Part shown: positions 1 to 6,206 of the stretch, piece by piece
How positions within the stretch are numbered: the stretch's first letter is position 1
How the letters are laid out: the number at the start of each line of letters is the position of its first letter
Assembly: GCA_025357355.1 (NCBI GenBank)
Contig: JANXPK010000302.1
Coordinates: forward strand, 1 to 8,957
DNA from: Rhodobacterales bacterium
GTDB taxonomy: Bacteria; Pseudomonadota; Alphaproteobacteria; Rhodobacterales; Rhodobacteraceae
Length of the DNA: 8,957 nucleotides
Direction of reading: 5' to 3'
The notes under the pieces: generated by a model
Told to the model about the DNA's origin: nothing
What the model saw: only the letters and a program-made list of their open reading frames with translations
Database searches by the model: none
Position numbers and translations under genes: made by a program

Positions 1-1512
1 CTCGGCCGTCAGGATCTGCACGAAGGTGCGGTCCTCTTGCACCCTTATGGCGCCGATGCCGTCCTTGGTAATCCCGCCCGCCTCACAGATCTTCGGCAAC
101 AGCCAGCGCGCCTCGGCCCGGCCCGTGCGGCCCACCGACAACTGGAACCATACCGACGGCCCGAACTCACCACGTTCACGTGGTGCCGACAAGGCTGGCA
201 CCACCAGATTGTCCGACAGCACCTCGGGCGCCGAGCGTCCCTCGCGCCACAGCCGGATGAAGGCCCCGGCCACCTGCGCAGCGCCATAGCGGTCCAGCAG
301 GTTCTGCGCCAGATCGCCCTCGTCACTGACATCCGCCGCCAGCACCGGGTGGTCCAGCAACCGCAGATCGTCGCGCTCCTGCACTTCATCGGCCGACGGC
401 GGCTTGTCCCAGCTCGCCACCACCTTGGCACCCTGCAGCAACCTTTGCGCCTTCTTGAACTCGGCCGGCACCACGATCAGTGCCGACACGCCCTTGTTGC
501 CGGCCCGCCCGGTGCGGCCCGACCGGTGCAACAGCACTTCCGAATTTGACGGCAGATCAGCATGGATCACCAGTTCCAGCCCCGGCAAGTCGATGCCCCG
601 CGCTGCAACGTCGGTCGCAATGCACACCCGCGCCCGGCCATCGCGCAGGGCTTGCAAGGCATGGGTCCGCTCGGCCTGCGACAACTCGCCCGACAGCGCC
701 ACCGCCTGAAAGCCGCGGTTGCTCATCCGGGCGAACAGATGGTTCACATTGGCCCGGGTCTTGCAAAACACCAGTGCGGCTTGCGATTCGTAAAACCGCA
801 GCAGGTTGAAGATCGCATGTTCGCGGTCCCGTACCGCCACGGACAGGGCGCGATATTCGATGTCGACATGCTGGCGCGCCTCGCCCTGGGTCTGGATGCG
901 CAAGGCGTCGCGCTGGAAATCCTTGGCCAGCGCCGCAATCTCCTTGGGAACCGTCGCCGAAAACATCAGCGTCCGCCGCTCGGTCGGCGCCATGCCAAGA
1001 ATGAACTCCAGATCCTCGCGGAACCCCAGGTCGAGCATCTCGTCGGCTTCGTCCAGCACAACCGCGCGGATGCCCGTCATGTCCAGCGAATGGCGCTCGA
1101 TATGGTCACGCAGGCGCCCCGGCGTCCCCACCACAATATGCGCCCCACGGTCCAGGCTGCGCTTTTCGGTGCGATAATCCATCCCACCGACACAGGTCGC
1201 AATCTTGGCTGACGCGCCGTTGTAAAGCCAGTCCAGCTCGCGCGCCACCTGCAACGCCAACTCGCGCGTCGGCGCAATCACCAGCGCCAGCGGCGTGTCG
1301 GCGTACAAGAGTTGATCCGCCCCGCGCAGCAGCTCATCGGCAATCGCAATGCCAAAGGCCACGGTCTTGCCCGACCCGGTCTGCGCCGACACCAACAGGT
1401 CGCGCCCGGCGACACCGGTCCCCAGCATCGCCTGTTGTACGGGGGTCATCGTCTCGTATCCCTTGGATGCGAGAGCAGCAGCCAAAGGGGCCGCGATTTG
1501 AATATCGGTCAT
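1..1512 (-). CDS. DEAD-box RNA helicase with C-terminal DbpA-like RNA-binding domain (3' end outside window)
   Basis: ATP-dependent RNA helicase of superfamily 2, expected to remodel structured RNA or ribosome assembly intermediates in the cytoplasm. The 504 codons visible from the ATG at 1512 stay open to the window edge. Translated residues show the Q motif region (about 18-27, ending PVQQ), Walker A AQTGSGKT (43-50), PTREL (81-85), TPGR (130-133), DEAD (154-157, at 1042-1053), SAT (185-187) and HRSGRTGR (329-336). The last 60 or so visible residues (WFQLSVGRTGRAEARWLLP... IGAIRVQEDRTFVQI) resemble the DbpA/CsdA RNA-binding domain, so this is closer to DeaD/CsdA/DbpA than to RhlE. A purine-rich GGGAAAAG lies just before the start. 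The missing part would be the usual basic, disordered tail. The family call is secure; the exact subfamily is not. Confidence 0.95.
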   Translation of the reverse strand, partial: MTDIQIAAPLAAALASKGYETMTPVQQAMLGTGVAGRDLLVSAQTGSGKTVAFGIAIADELLRGADQLLYADTPLALVIAPTRELALQVARELDWLYNGASAKIATCVGGMDYRTEKRSLDRGAHIVVGTPGRLRDHIERHSLDMTGIRAVVLDEADEMLDLGFREDLEFILGMAPTERRTLMFSATVPKEIAALAKDFQRDALRIQTQGEARQHVDIEYRALSVAVRDREHAIFNLLRFYESQAALVFCKTRANVNHLFARMSNRGFQAVALSGELSQAERTHALQALRDGRARVCIATDVAARGIDLPGLELVIHADLPSNSEVLLHRSGRTGRAGNKGVSALIVVPAEFKKAQRLLQGAKVVASWDKPPSADEVQERDDLRLLDHPVLAADVSDEGDLAQNLLDRYGAAQVAGAFIRLWREGRSAPEVLSDNLVVPALSAPRERGEFGPSVWFQLSVGRTGRAEARWLLPKICEAGGITKDGIGAIRVQEDRTFVQILTAE

Positions 1513-1527
1513 GTCTTTTCCCAAAAG

Positions 1528-1541
1528 GGGGCCTTAGCCCC
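1528..1541 (-). promoter_or_regulatory. Short GC hairpin in the helicase leader
   Basis: Read on the minus strand, GGGGC-TAAG-GCCCC forms a 5-bp stem with a 4-base loop, followed by CTTTT, 15 bases before the helicase ATG. It could hinder ribosome access or act as a weak attenuator; it is too short to be called a terminator. The function is inferred only from its position. The rest of 1513-1716 shows no gene. Confidence 0.25.
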
Positions 1542-1679
1542 ATGAAGCACCAGATCAGCGGCACCTCATTCCCCTTTGCATGCCGGGCCTCCTCGCCCAC
1601 ATGCCCCGGAATCCTTGGGCCGACAGAGGGGTGCCATAGATGGAAAATCCCTGCCTGTATAGGGCAAGCTGCAAAACCC

Positions 1680-1706
1680 CCTTCATTTTGGCCCAAATAT
1701 CCCCGC
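1680..1706 (-). other. AT-rich palindromic element behind the pseudogene
   Basis: On the minus strand, a GGGGATA block is followed by TTTGGGCCAAA (an 11-base palindrome around a central G) and then ATGAAGG. It begins 11 bases after the stop codon of the hydrolase remnant. From memory, similar 'ATTTTTGGCCAAAATGAAG' strings often lie just behind genes in Rhodobacteraceae, but I could not check this. It may be a gene-end signal inherited with the duplicated hydrolase tail. There is no uridine run, so it is not a classical Rho-independent terminator. Confidence 0.3.
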
Positions 1707-1716
1707 CAGAGTCCCC

Positions 1717-1969
1717 TTAGCCAAACACCGCTCCGGCCACCTCGGCGATAACAGCCCTCGACTGCCCCCGGGCAAAGCGCCACCCGTTGCCGCATCCACC
1801 TGCCCATCCAGAAAGCCAAGGCCCCCGACCCCAAAGGCGCACAGGCTGCCGATCCGGTTGGAAATTGCAGCTTCAAGCAGCGACACCGCCAGGAAATCGC
1901 CGCACTGCGCCTCCGTCAACGCCATCACATCGCCCGTTGTCCCCTCCTTGCCACCACCACCCGGCCCCG
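1717..1969 (-). pseudogene. Decayed duplicate of the 3' third of the adjacent serine hydrolase
   Basis: Minus-strand translation just behind the intact hydrolase gives GTTGDVMALTEAQCGDFLAV and then LLEAAISNRIGS. These match GTTADVMRLLEALRGDFLTP and LRAAAFANQIGA of the intact protein (residues 254-285). Further on, a different reading frame gives AVIAEVAGAVFG followed by TAA (1719-1717), matching the intact C-terminus REEVAAAVFG followed by TGA. About 30 codons in between, covering the WGGAWGHNW region, are missing, and the frame shifts. The fragment lacks the first two thirds, including the SxxK and Tyr motifs, so it cannot make an active enzyme. It begins about 8 bases after the intact gene's stop. 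It is best read as the remnant of a second, tandem hydrolase gene. The open frame of about 99 codons across it (1683-1982) has only a TTG start and mixes frames. Confidence 0.8.
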
Positions 1970-1974
1970 CTGCC

Positions 1975-3072
1975 TCAGCCAAACACCGCCGCCGCCACCT
2001 CCTCCCGGAACGGCCCGTTGCAGCCCTCGAACGCCGTGTTGGTGCAGACCATCACCGATGTCGCGCTTGCCCGGTCCACGATCCAGTTGTGCCCCCAGGC
2101 GCCGCCCCAATCAACCGCGCCCCTCGGCATCGCCGTACCCGCCGCCGCCGGGTCGTCCACCAAGGCCCCGAGATAGCTGAACCGCTTGCCCGCATCGCGC
2201 TCGCGTCGCGGCACCGCACCGATCTGGTTGGCAAAGGCCGCCGCGCGCAGGGCTGGCGTCAGGAAATCCCCGCGCAACGCCTCCAGCAGCCGCATCACAT
2301 CCGCCGTGGTCCCTGCCATCCCGGCACCCCCCGACTGCGGCGCGCGCGGCTCGAAAATCCGGGCAGGCGAAAACACCGTAACCCCGCCGCCGTCATCGAC
2401 CACGCGCTCCGGCTCGCCCATCCGCCGTGGCAGCCGCCCCTCCTTGACCGATCCATCGGCATAAGGCACCGCCAGCCGCGCCGCATCGCGCACCCCGAAC
2501 AGGGTATCGCCCATGCCCAGCGGCCCCGTCACATAACGCGCCACCGCACCACCGACGTCCGAACCATTGATCGCTGCTACCACCGCCCCCAGCACATCGA
2601 TCGACATGCCATATTCCCAACCCGTCCCCGGCACGAACAGCAAAGGCTGCGCCGCAATGCCCCGCATCACCTCGTCCAGCGGGATCAATGGCCCCGACAG
2701 CCCGCGCGGATAATCCCCGCCGCCGTCATAAGTCAACCCCGAGGTGTGGGTCAGCAGATGCCGGATCAGGATCACCCCCTCCGACCCGTCCGGACAGCGC
2801 GGTCTGAACCCCGGCAGGAATTTCGTCACCCGATCATCCAGCCCGATCAACCCCAGATCGACCATCCGCAGCACGCAAGCCGCCACGATCGGCTTGGTGA
2901 CCGAGGCGAGGCGAAAGATCGCATCCTCCTGCATCTTGCGCCCCGTCTCGCGGTCCGCCAGCCCCGCCGCCCGCGCGTAAACCTGGCTGCCACCCCGGTT
3001 CACCAACACCACGCATCCCACGATCCGGCTGCCCAACGCCGCCTCGATCACCCCGTCAATCCGTGCTTTCAT
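1975..3072 (-). CDS. Beta-lactamase-fold serine hydrolase (family VIII esterase / EstB-like)
   Basis: Predicted cytoplasmic serine hydrolase of 365 residues, in the class C beta-lactamase/penicillin-binding-protein fold. Members usually act as carboxylesterases; the substrate here is unknown. Visible motifs are SVTK (57-60, nucleophile Ser57 and Lys60), LLTHTSGL (106-113), Tyr154 in WEYGMSIDVLG (second active-site motif), and WGGAWGHNW (322-330) in place of the KTG motif, the pattern of family VIII esterases. There is no signal peptide, which argues against a periplasmic beta-lactamase. I chose the ATG at 3072 (MKARIDG). An in-frame ATG at 3108 would add 12 residues encoded by a REP-like repeat and is unlikely to be used. 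No strong Shine-Dalgarno is seen. A decayed copy of its own tail follows immediately downstream. Confidence 0.9.
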   Translation of the reverse strand: MKARIDGVIEAALGSRIVGCVVLVNRGGSQVYARAAGLADRETGRKMQEDAIFRLASVTKPIVAACVLRMVDLGLIGLDDRVTKFLPGFRPRCPDGSEGVILIRHLLTHTSGLTYDGGGDYPRGLSGPLIPLDEVMRGIAAQPLLFVPGTGWEYGMSIDVLGAVVAAINGSDVGGAVARYVTGPLGMGDTLFGVRDAARLAVPYADGSVKEGRLPRRMGEPERVVDDGGGVTVFSPARIFEPRAPQSGGAGMAGTTADVMRLLEALRGDFLTPALRAAAFANQIGAVPRRERDAGKRFSYLGALVDDPAAAGTAMPRGAVDWGGAWGHNWIVDRASATSVMVCTNTAFEGCNGPFREEVAAAVFG

Positions 3073-3077
3073 CCCGG

Positions 3078-3110
3078 CCCCCGCGTAGGGTGCGCATTCA
3101 TGGCGCACCT
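3078..3110 (+). repeat. GTAG-headed REP-like palindrome, unit 1
   Basis: A 33-bp unit: CCCCCGC, then GTAG, then an inverted repeat GGTGCGC / GCGCACC around a short loop. It matches the second unit (3164-3196) at 32 of 33 positions in the same orientation. A GTAG-type tetranucleotide before a hairpin is the layout of REP sequences handled by REP-associated tyrosine transposases (RAYTs). It ends 6 bases upstream of the hydrolase ATG, so the hairpin would be in that mRNA's leader. Confidence 0.7.
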
Positions 3111-3163
3111 TTCCTCGCCAACCCTACCCCTTTCGTCAACCCGGTCAACGCCCGGCGACCCAG

Positions 3164-3196
3164 CCCCCGCGTAGGGTGCGCATTCATTGCGCACCT
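3164..3196 (+). repeat. GTAG-headed REP-like palindrome, unit 2
   Basis: Second copy of the 33-bp unit, 86 bp from the first in direct orientation, differing at one base (G to T). That difference extends the stem to 8 bp: GGTGCGCA and TGCGCACC around the loop TTCAT. The spacing, orientation and near identity suggest a recently active or gene-converted REP pair. No RAYT gene is in the window. Confidence 0.7.
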
Positions 3197-3268
3197 GCCG
3201 CAGCGCGCGCGCCACAGATTCGCGCCCCATGGTTAATCCGCCGCCAAAGCCGCTTCCCAAGATTTTCC

Positions 3269-3361
3269 TGTAGAGGCAATGTAGTTGCGTTGTAGGTTAT
3301 TTGTAGGTCCTTCATTTTTCGTTAATCCGGCCCGTTAACTCAGCGTTCTCAACGCCTTGCC
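3269..3361 (+). repeat. 93-bp intergenic repeat, copy A, with four TGTAG words at 11-bp spacing
   Basis: This stretch matches 6034-6126 at 76 of 93 positions by hand count, without gaps. TGTAG begins at 3269, 3280, 3291 and 3302, exactly 11 bp apart, with variable 6-bp linkers. Fourteen bases after the last word comes CGTTAAT at 3320, then CCGGCCC and GTTAACT, an imperfect inverted repeat (GTTAA/TTAAC). Next comes a conserved GCGTTCTCAA. It lies between the divergent hydrolase (minus) and DUF4170 (plus) genes, about 115 bp before the latter. The phasing suggests a protein binding one face of the helix; the protein is unknown. Confidence 0.75.
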
Positions 3362-3420
3362 AGCAGCCTCCCCGCCCTTCCCCGCCCCCTTGCCTCACAC
3401 CTTTCACCCCCGTTAACCCG

Positions 3421-3448
3421 TTTCCCCTTACCCTCGTTTTGCGATAAC
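3421..3448 (+). promoter_or_regulatory. Weak candidate promoter for the DUF4170-waaA-lpxK operon
   Basis: TTTCCC (3421-3426) and GATAAC (3443-3448) are 16 bp apart, ending 28 bases before the DUF4170 ATG. Both boxes match the sigma-70 consensus poorly. The preceding stretch, about 3362-3437, is strikingly pyrimidine-rich on the plus strand with long C runs and contains no gene. The operon promoter must lie somewhere in 3197-3470; this is only one possibility. Confidence 0.25.
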
Positions 3449-3476
3449 AAAGCCTTCAGCGAACCCGGAGTCCGAA

Positions 3477-3722
3477 ATGCCCCAACGCCTGCACCTCGTC
3501 TTCGGCGGCGAGCTTGTCTCGCCCGAAAAGAACGTCTTCCGCGATGTGACCAGGATCCACATCGTCGGCATGTTCCCCAATTATGAAACCGCCTACCTCG
3601 CCTGGAAGGCCGAGGCGCAGCGCACCGTCGACAATGCCCATATGCGCTATTTCATCGCCAATATTCACCGCCTGAGCGAAGAGACCTCCCCCGGTTCGGA
3701 AACCGAGGCGATGACGACATAA
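3477..3722 (+). CDS. DUF4170 family small protein
   Basis: An 81-residue soluble protein with no signal or membrane segment. The core (HLVFGGELVSPEKNVFRD, then VGMFPNYETAYLAWKAEAQRTVDNAHMRYFIANIH) fits the alphaproteobacterial DUF4170 family, of unknown function and typically 70-80 residues. In this lineage the gene usually sits directly before waaA and lpxK, often after a CysQ-like phosphatase gene; no such gene is present here. The start at 3477 is supported by GGAG seven bases upstream. waaA begins 23 bases after its stop, so cotranscription is likely. A role linked to lipopolysaccharide assembly is inferred from context only. Confidence 0.85.
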   Translation: MPQRLHLVFGGELVSPEKNVFRDVTRIHIVGMFPNYETAYLAWKAEAQRTVDNAHMRYFIANIHRLSEETSPGSETEAMTT

Positions 3723-3745
3723 GGTCGCCTTAACCCATTGCCAGC

Positions 3746-4936
3746 ATGTCATATTCCCTAGGCCTCACCCTCTATAACCTCGCCGGACGCCCCGGTCAGG
3801 TCGCGTCCACAGCGCTGCCGGAACGGCCAGGCGGTCGGCTGGTCTGGCTGCATGCCCCGGGGCCGGAAGCCTTGGCCGCCATGCGCGAGCTGGCGCGTCA
3901 ATTGCGCGAGGCGGACGGGGTCAATGTCGTGCTGACCACAGATCATGCCACCAATACTGGCGATCTTTTGTCTCAACCTGCCCCCGCAGACCACCCCCGT
4001 GCCGCGCAGGATTTTCTGAACCACTGGCGCCCGGAACTGGCGGTTTTCTGCGATGGCGCGCTGTTTCCGGCGATGATCCACGAATGCACCCTGCGCCGTC
4101 TGCCGCTCTTGATGGTCAACGGCCGCCAACCCGGTCTTTTGCCGGGCCGCGAAGGCTGGTATCCCGGCCTGATCAAGGCCGCCCTGCAAACCTTCGACCA
4201 CATCCTCGTCCTCGACGACACCGCCCACCGCGCCTTTCAAAAAGCCGGCGCCGAGCCCGCCCAGATCACCATCACCGGCCGCATGGAAGAGGCGAGCGCT
4301 GCCTTGCCATGCGTTGAATCCGATCGCGCGGCCCTTGCGGCCATGATGGCGACACGCCCGATCTGGGTCGCCGCTGACGTTGCACCACAAGAGGTTGATC
4401 ATGTCATCGCTGCCCACCGTGAGGCTCTGCAACTTGCCCACCGTCTCTTGATGATCTTCGTGCCGCAGGATGCGGCGTCTGCCGAGGCCATCGTCGCCAG
4501 AATGGAAAGCGAACAGAACTGGCGGGTGGCCCTGCGCCGCACCGAACAGGACCCCGAGACCGAGACCGAGGTCTATGTCGTGGACGCCTCCGAATACGGC
4601 CTGTGGTACCGCCTGGCGCCAGTGACGTTCATGGGCGGCAGCCTCGAAGGCGACGGCTGCTCGCGCAACCCGATGGAGCCTGCGGCCCTTGGTTCCGCCA
4701 TCCTGTACGGCCCGCGCCCCGGCATCTATGGTCAGGCCTTCGGGCGGCTGGGTTCCGCGCGCGCAGCGCGGATCGTGACCTCGGGCGGCGATCTTGCCGA
4801 AGCGCTGGGCGATCTTCTGTCGCCCGACCGCGCCGCCAGACAGGCCCGCGCCGCCTGGACCGTGGCCTCCGAGGGGGTGGAGGGGACCGAACAAGCCATG
4901 ACCCTGATCCGCCGCCTGATGGACGGGCCGGATTGA
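3746..4936 (+). CDS. waaA: 3-deoxy-D-manno-octulosonic acid (Kdo) transferase, divergent alphaproteobacterial form
   Basis: GT-B glycosyltransferase (family GT30) that transfers Kdo from CMP-Kdo to the lipid A precursor at the inner face of the cytoplasmic membrane. The 396 residues align with E. coli WaaA/KdtA in order: [13 protein letters not shown] (34-46; Glu41 near the catalytic Glu of HSVSVGE), VNGRQ (124-128, cf. NARLS), ITGRMEE (176-182), MGGSL (296-300) and [16 protein letters not shown] (308-323, cf. NPLEAAAHAIPVLMGP). Two oddities: the classical METELWP motif reads CDGALFP (102-108), losing both glutamates, and the N-terminal hydrophobic anchor of E. coli WaaA is essentially absent. 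The start at 3746 has no strong Shine-Dalgarno, consistent with translational coupling to the gene before. Its TGA overlaps the lpxK ATG by one base. Confidence 0.9.
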   Translation: MSYSLGLTLYNLAGRPGQVASTALPERPGGRLVWLHAPGPEALAAMRELARQLREADGVNVVLTTDHATNTGDLLSQPAPADHPRAAQDFLNHWRPELAVFCDGALFPAMIHECTLRRLPLLMVNGRQPGLLPGREGWYPGLIKAALQTFDHILVLDDTAHRAFQKAGAEPAQITITGRMEEASAALPCVESDRAALAAMMATRPIWVAADVAPQEVDHVIAAHREALQLAHRLLMIFVPQDAASAEAIVARMESEQNWRVALRRTEQDPETETEVYVVDASEYGLWYRLAPVTFMGGSLEGDGCSRNPMEPAALGSAILYGPRPGIYGQAFGRLGSARAARIVTSGGDLAEALGDLLSPDRAARQARAAWTVASEGVEGTEQAMTLIRRLMDGPD

Positions 4937-5922
4937 TGCGTCCGCCCGGCTTTTGGTCAAACCCGCCAGCGCACCCCGGCCTTGCCGCGCACCTGCTGGC
5001 GCCCCTGGGCTGGGCCTATGCCGCCGCAACCGCCTATCGCGTCGCCCGACCCGGTTATCGCGCCTCGGTTCCGGTGATTTGCATTGGAAATCTGAATGTT
5101 GGCGGCACTGGCAAGACCCCTGCCTCCATCGCGTTGATCGACCGGTTGACCCGTCGTGGTGCCCGCGTCGCCGTGGTTAGCCGGGGCTATGGCGGCACCA
5201 TTGCCGGGCCGGTACAGGTGCATGAGGGACGGCACGGCGCCGCCGAGGTTGGCGACGAGCCCCTGCTGCTGGCGGCCTTTGCCCCCACCTTCATCGGCCG
5301 CGACCGCGCCGCCGCCGTCCGGCTGGCCGAGGCATCGGGCGCCGGGGTGATCGTGCTTGATGACGGCTTTCAGAACCCCGGCGTGATCAAGGACCTGTCG
5401 CTGGTGGTTGTCGACGCCGCCTTGGGCTTCGGCAACGGCCGCTGTCTGCCCGCGGGCCCCTTGCGCGAACCGGTGCCAGCCGGTCTTGCCCGCGCCGATC
5501 TGGTGCTGTCCATCGGCGACAGCGCCGCTCAGGACCGCTTTCATCAGCTTTGGAACCCCCTCGGCAAGCCCGTCGTCAAGGCCACACTCGAACCCTTGCC
5601 GACCGGAATGGACTGGACCGGCGCGCCCGTCATCGCCTTTGCCGGCATCGGCAACCCGGCCAAGTTCTTTGCCACCCTGCGCGGCCTTGGCGCCAAGGTC
5701 CTGCGCGAAGTGCCGCTGGATGATCACCAACCCTTCAGCGAAGCCATGCTCCGCCGACTTACGCTTGAGGCTTCCGCCCGTGGCGCCCAACTTGTCACCA
5801 CCGAAAAAGATGCTGTCCGCCTTCCCGCCCGGTTTCGTGGCCAGGTGCTGACCCTGCCCGTCCGCCTGATCCTGACGGACTGGTCCCCGATCGACGCCGC
5901 CCTGCAACGCCTTGGCCTCTGA
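4936..5922 (+). CDS. lpxK: Tetraacyldisaccharide 4'-kinase
   Basis: Phosphorylates the 4' position of the tetraacyl disaccharide-1-phosphate to give lipid IVA, the step before Kdo addition; membrane-associated P-loop kinase. The 328 residues show Walker A GGTGKT within [12 protein letters not shown] (51-62), SRGYGG (82-87), GDEP (107-110), LDDGFQNP (141-148, the catalytic Asp region), LPAGPLREP (171-179), AFAGIGNP (234-241), DHQPF (263-267) and [10 protein letters not shown] (288-297). The segment around residues 16-34 is a moderately hydrophobic membrane-contact helix, as in the family. The ATG at 4936 overlaps the waaA stop as TGATG, which fixes the start; an upstream ATG at 4603 in this frame lies inside waaA and adds unrelated sequence. 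Last gene of the plus-strand operon. Confidence 0.96.
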   Translation: MRPPGFWSNPPAHPGLAAHLLAPLGWAYAAATAYRVARPGYRASVPVICIGNLNVGGTGKTPASIALIDRLTRRGARVAVVSRGYGGTIAGPVQVHEGRHGAAEVGDEPLLLAAFAPTFIGRDRAAAVRLAEASGAGVIVLDDGFQNPGVIKDLSLVVVDAALGFGNGRCLPAGPLREPVPAGLARADLVLSIGDSAAQDRFHQLWNPLGKPVVKATLEPLPTGMDWTGAPVIAFAGIGNPAKFFATLRGLGAKVLREVPLDDHQPFSEAMLRRLTLEASARGAQLVTTEKDAVRLPARFRGQVLTLPVRLILTDWSPIDAALQRLGL

Positions 5923-5928
5923 AGTGTG

Positions 5929-5948
5929 TTGCGTTTGCCCGGACGCAA
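5929..5948 (+). terminator. Hairpin just behind lpxK
   Basis: TTGCGT and ACGCAA form a perfect 6-bp stem around an 8-base loop, 7 bases after the lpxK stop. No T run follows, so it may be a 3' stabilising hairpin or a Rho-dependent end rather than an intrinsic terminator. Confidence 0.35.
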
Positions 5949-5975
5949 TCCTTGCCGTTCACTTTCAGGACCTCG

Positions 5976-5990
5976 CCAGCGATTCGCTGG
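5976..5990. other. Second small hairpin between lpxK and the 93-bp repeat
   Basis: CCAGCG-ATT-CGCTGG is a perfect 6-bp inverted repeat with a 3-base loop containing a GATTC (GANTC, the CcrM methylation target in alphaproteobacteria). A GATTC also occurs at nearly the same relative position before copy A (3217-3221). No T run follows. It could help separate the convergent transcripts. Confidence 0.25.
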
Positions 5991-6033
5991 TTGATGGTTA
6001 ACGCAAGGTCGGTGCCGAAAACTTCGCATCTGG

Positions 6034-6126
6034 TGTAGTGGCAATGTAGGCGGAATGTAGGGGATTTGTAGGTCGTTCATCTTTCGTTAATCCGGCCAAT
6101 TAACGCGGCGTTCTCAAGGGCTTGGC
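6034..6126 (+). repeat. 93-bp intergenic repeat, copy B, with four TGTAG words at 11-bp spacing
   Basis: Gapless match to 3269-3361, 2765 bp away. TGTAG begins at 6034, 6045, 6056 and 6067. Here the downstream inverted repeat is perfect: CGTTAAT (6085-6091) and ATTAACG (6099-6105) around 7 bp. GCGTTCTCAA follows as in copy A. This copy lies between the 3' ends of the convergent lpxK and LOG genes, so it is not an obvious promoter for either. Behind it, TGCGG-AACC-CCGCA (6140-6153) is a 5-bp hairpin without a T run. Nothing else is seen in 6127-6206. Confidence 0.75.
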
Positions 6127-6206
6127 GGCGCCTGGCCGATGCGGAACCCCGCACCGTGATGATCGGTCATTCCCGCCCCTCCACCGCCCCACCCTCGCAA
6201 CACGGT

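Noticed and set aside
1655..1675. A small TGCC/GGCA inverted repeat upstream of the helicase as an operator or promoter.
   Set aside because: Only four bases per arm, and no -35/-10 pair with reasonable spacing around it; expected by chance in GC-rich DNA.
1683..1982. A 99-codon minus-strand ORF between the hydrolase and the helicase.
   Set aside because: It begins at TTG, has no ribosome binding site, and its homology to the hydrolase switches frame partway, so it is scored as a pseudogene fragment.
3073..3108. An earlier start for the serine hydrolase at 3108 (MRHECAPYAGAG).
   Set aside because: These residues are encoded by the REP-like repeat, which is not expected to be part of a conserved enzyme.
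1858..3174. A 438-codon plus-strand open frame opposite the serine hydrolase.
   Set aside because: Its product is Arg/Pro/His-rich low-complexity sequence, typical of the antisense of a GC-rich gene, while the minus strand gives a clear hydrolase with active-site motifs.
3184..3315. A 43-codon minus-strand ORF starting MKDLQITYNATTLPL inside repeat copy A, with a similar start (MNDLQIPYIPPTLPL) in copy B (5724-6080).
   Set aside because: The resemblance follows from the shared DNA. There is no Shine-Dalgarno, the two reading frames diverge after about 15 codons, copy B runs antisense into lpxK, and copy A ends inside a REP-like unit. The conserved words recur every 11 bases in different frames, which points to DNA-level rather than codon-level constraint. 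Ribosome profiling could still overturn this.
3320..3340. A CtrA-type site from the paired TTAA motifs in the repeat.
   Set aside because: The classical site is TTAA-N7-TTAA. Here and in copy B the spacing is nine, and the symmetry is that of an inverted repeat.
4603..4935. An upstream in-frame extension of lpxK starting at 4603.
   Set aside because: The extra 111 residues are read out of frame from waaA and are Arg-rich without similarity to LpxK. The ATG at 4936 gives normal length and a TGATG coupling.
3758..5029. A 423-codon minus-strand open frame opposite waaA.
   Set aside because: It is a Gly/Ala-rich shadow with no recognisable domain; the plus strand encodes WaaA with conserved motifs and operon overlap.
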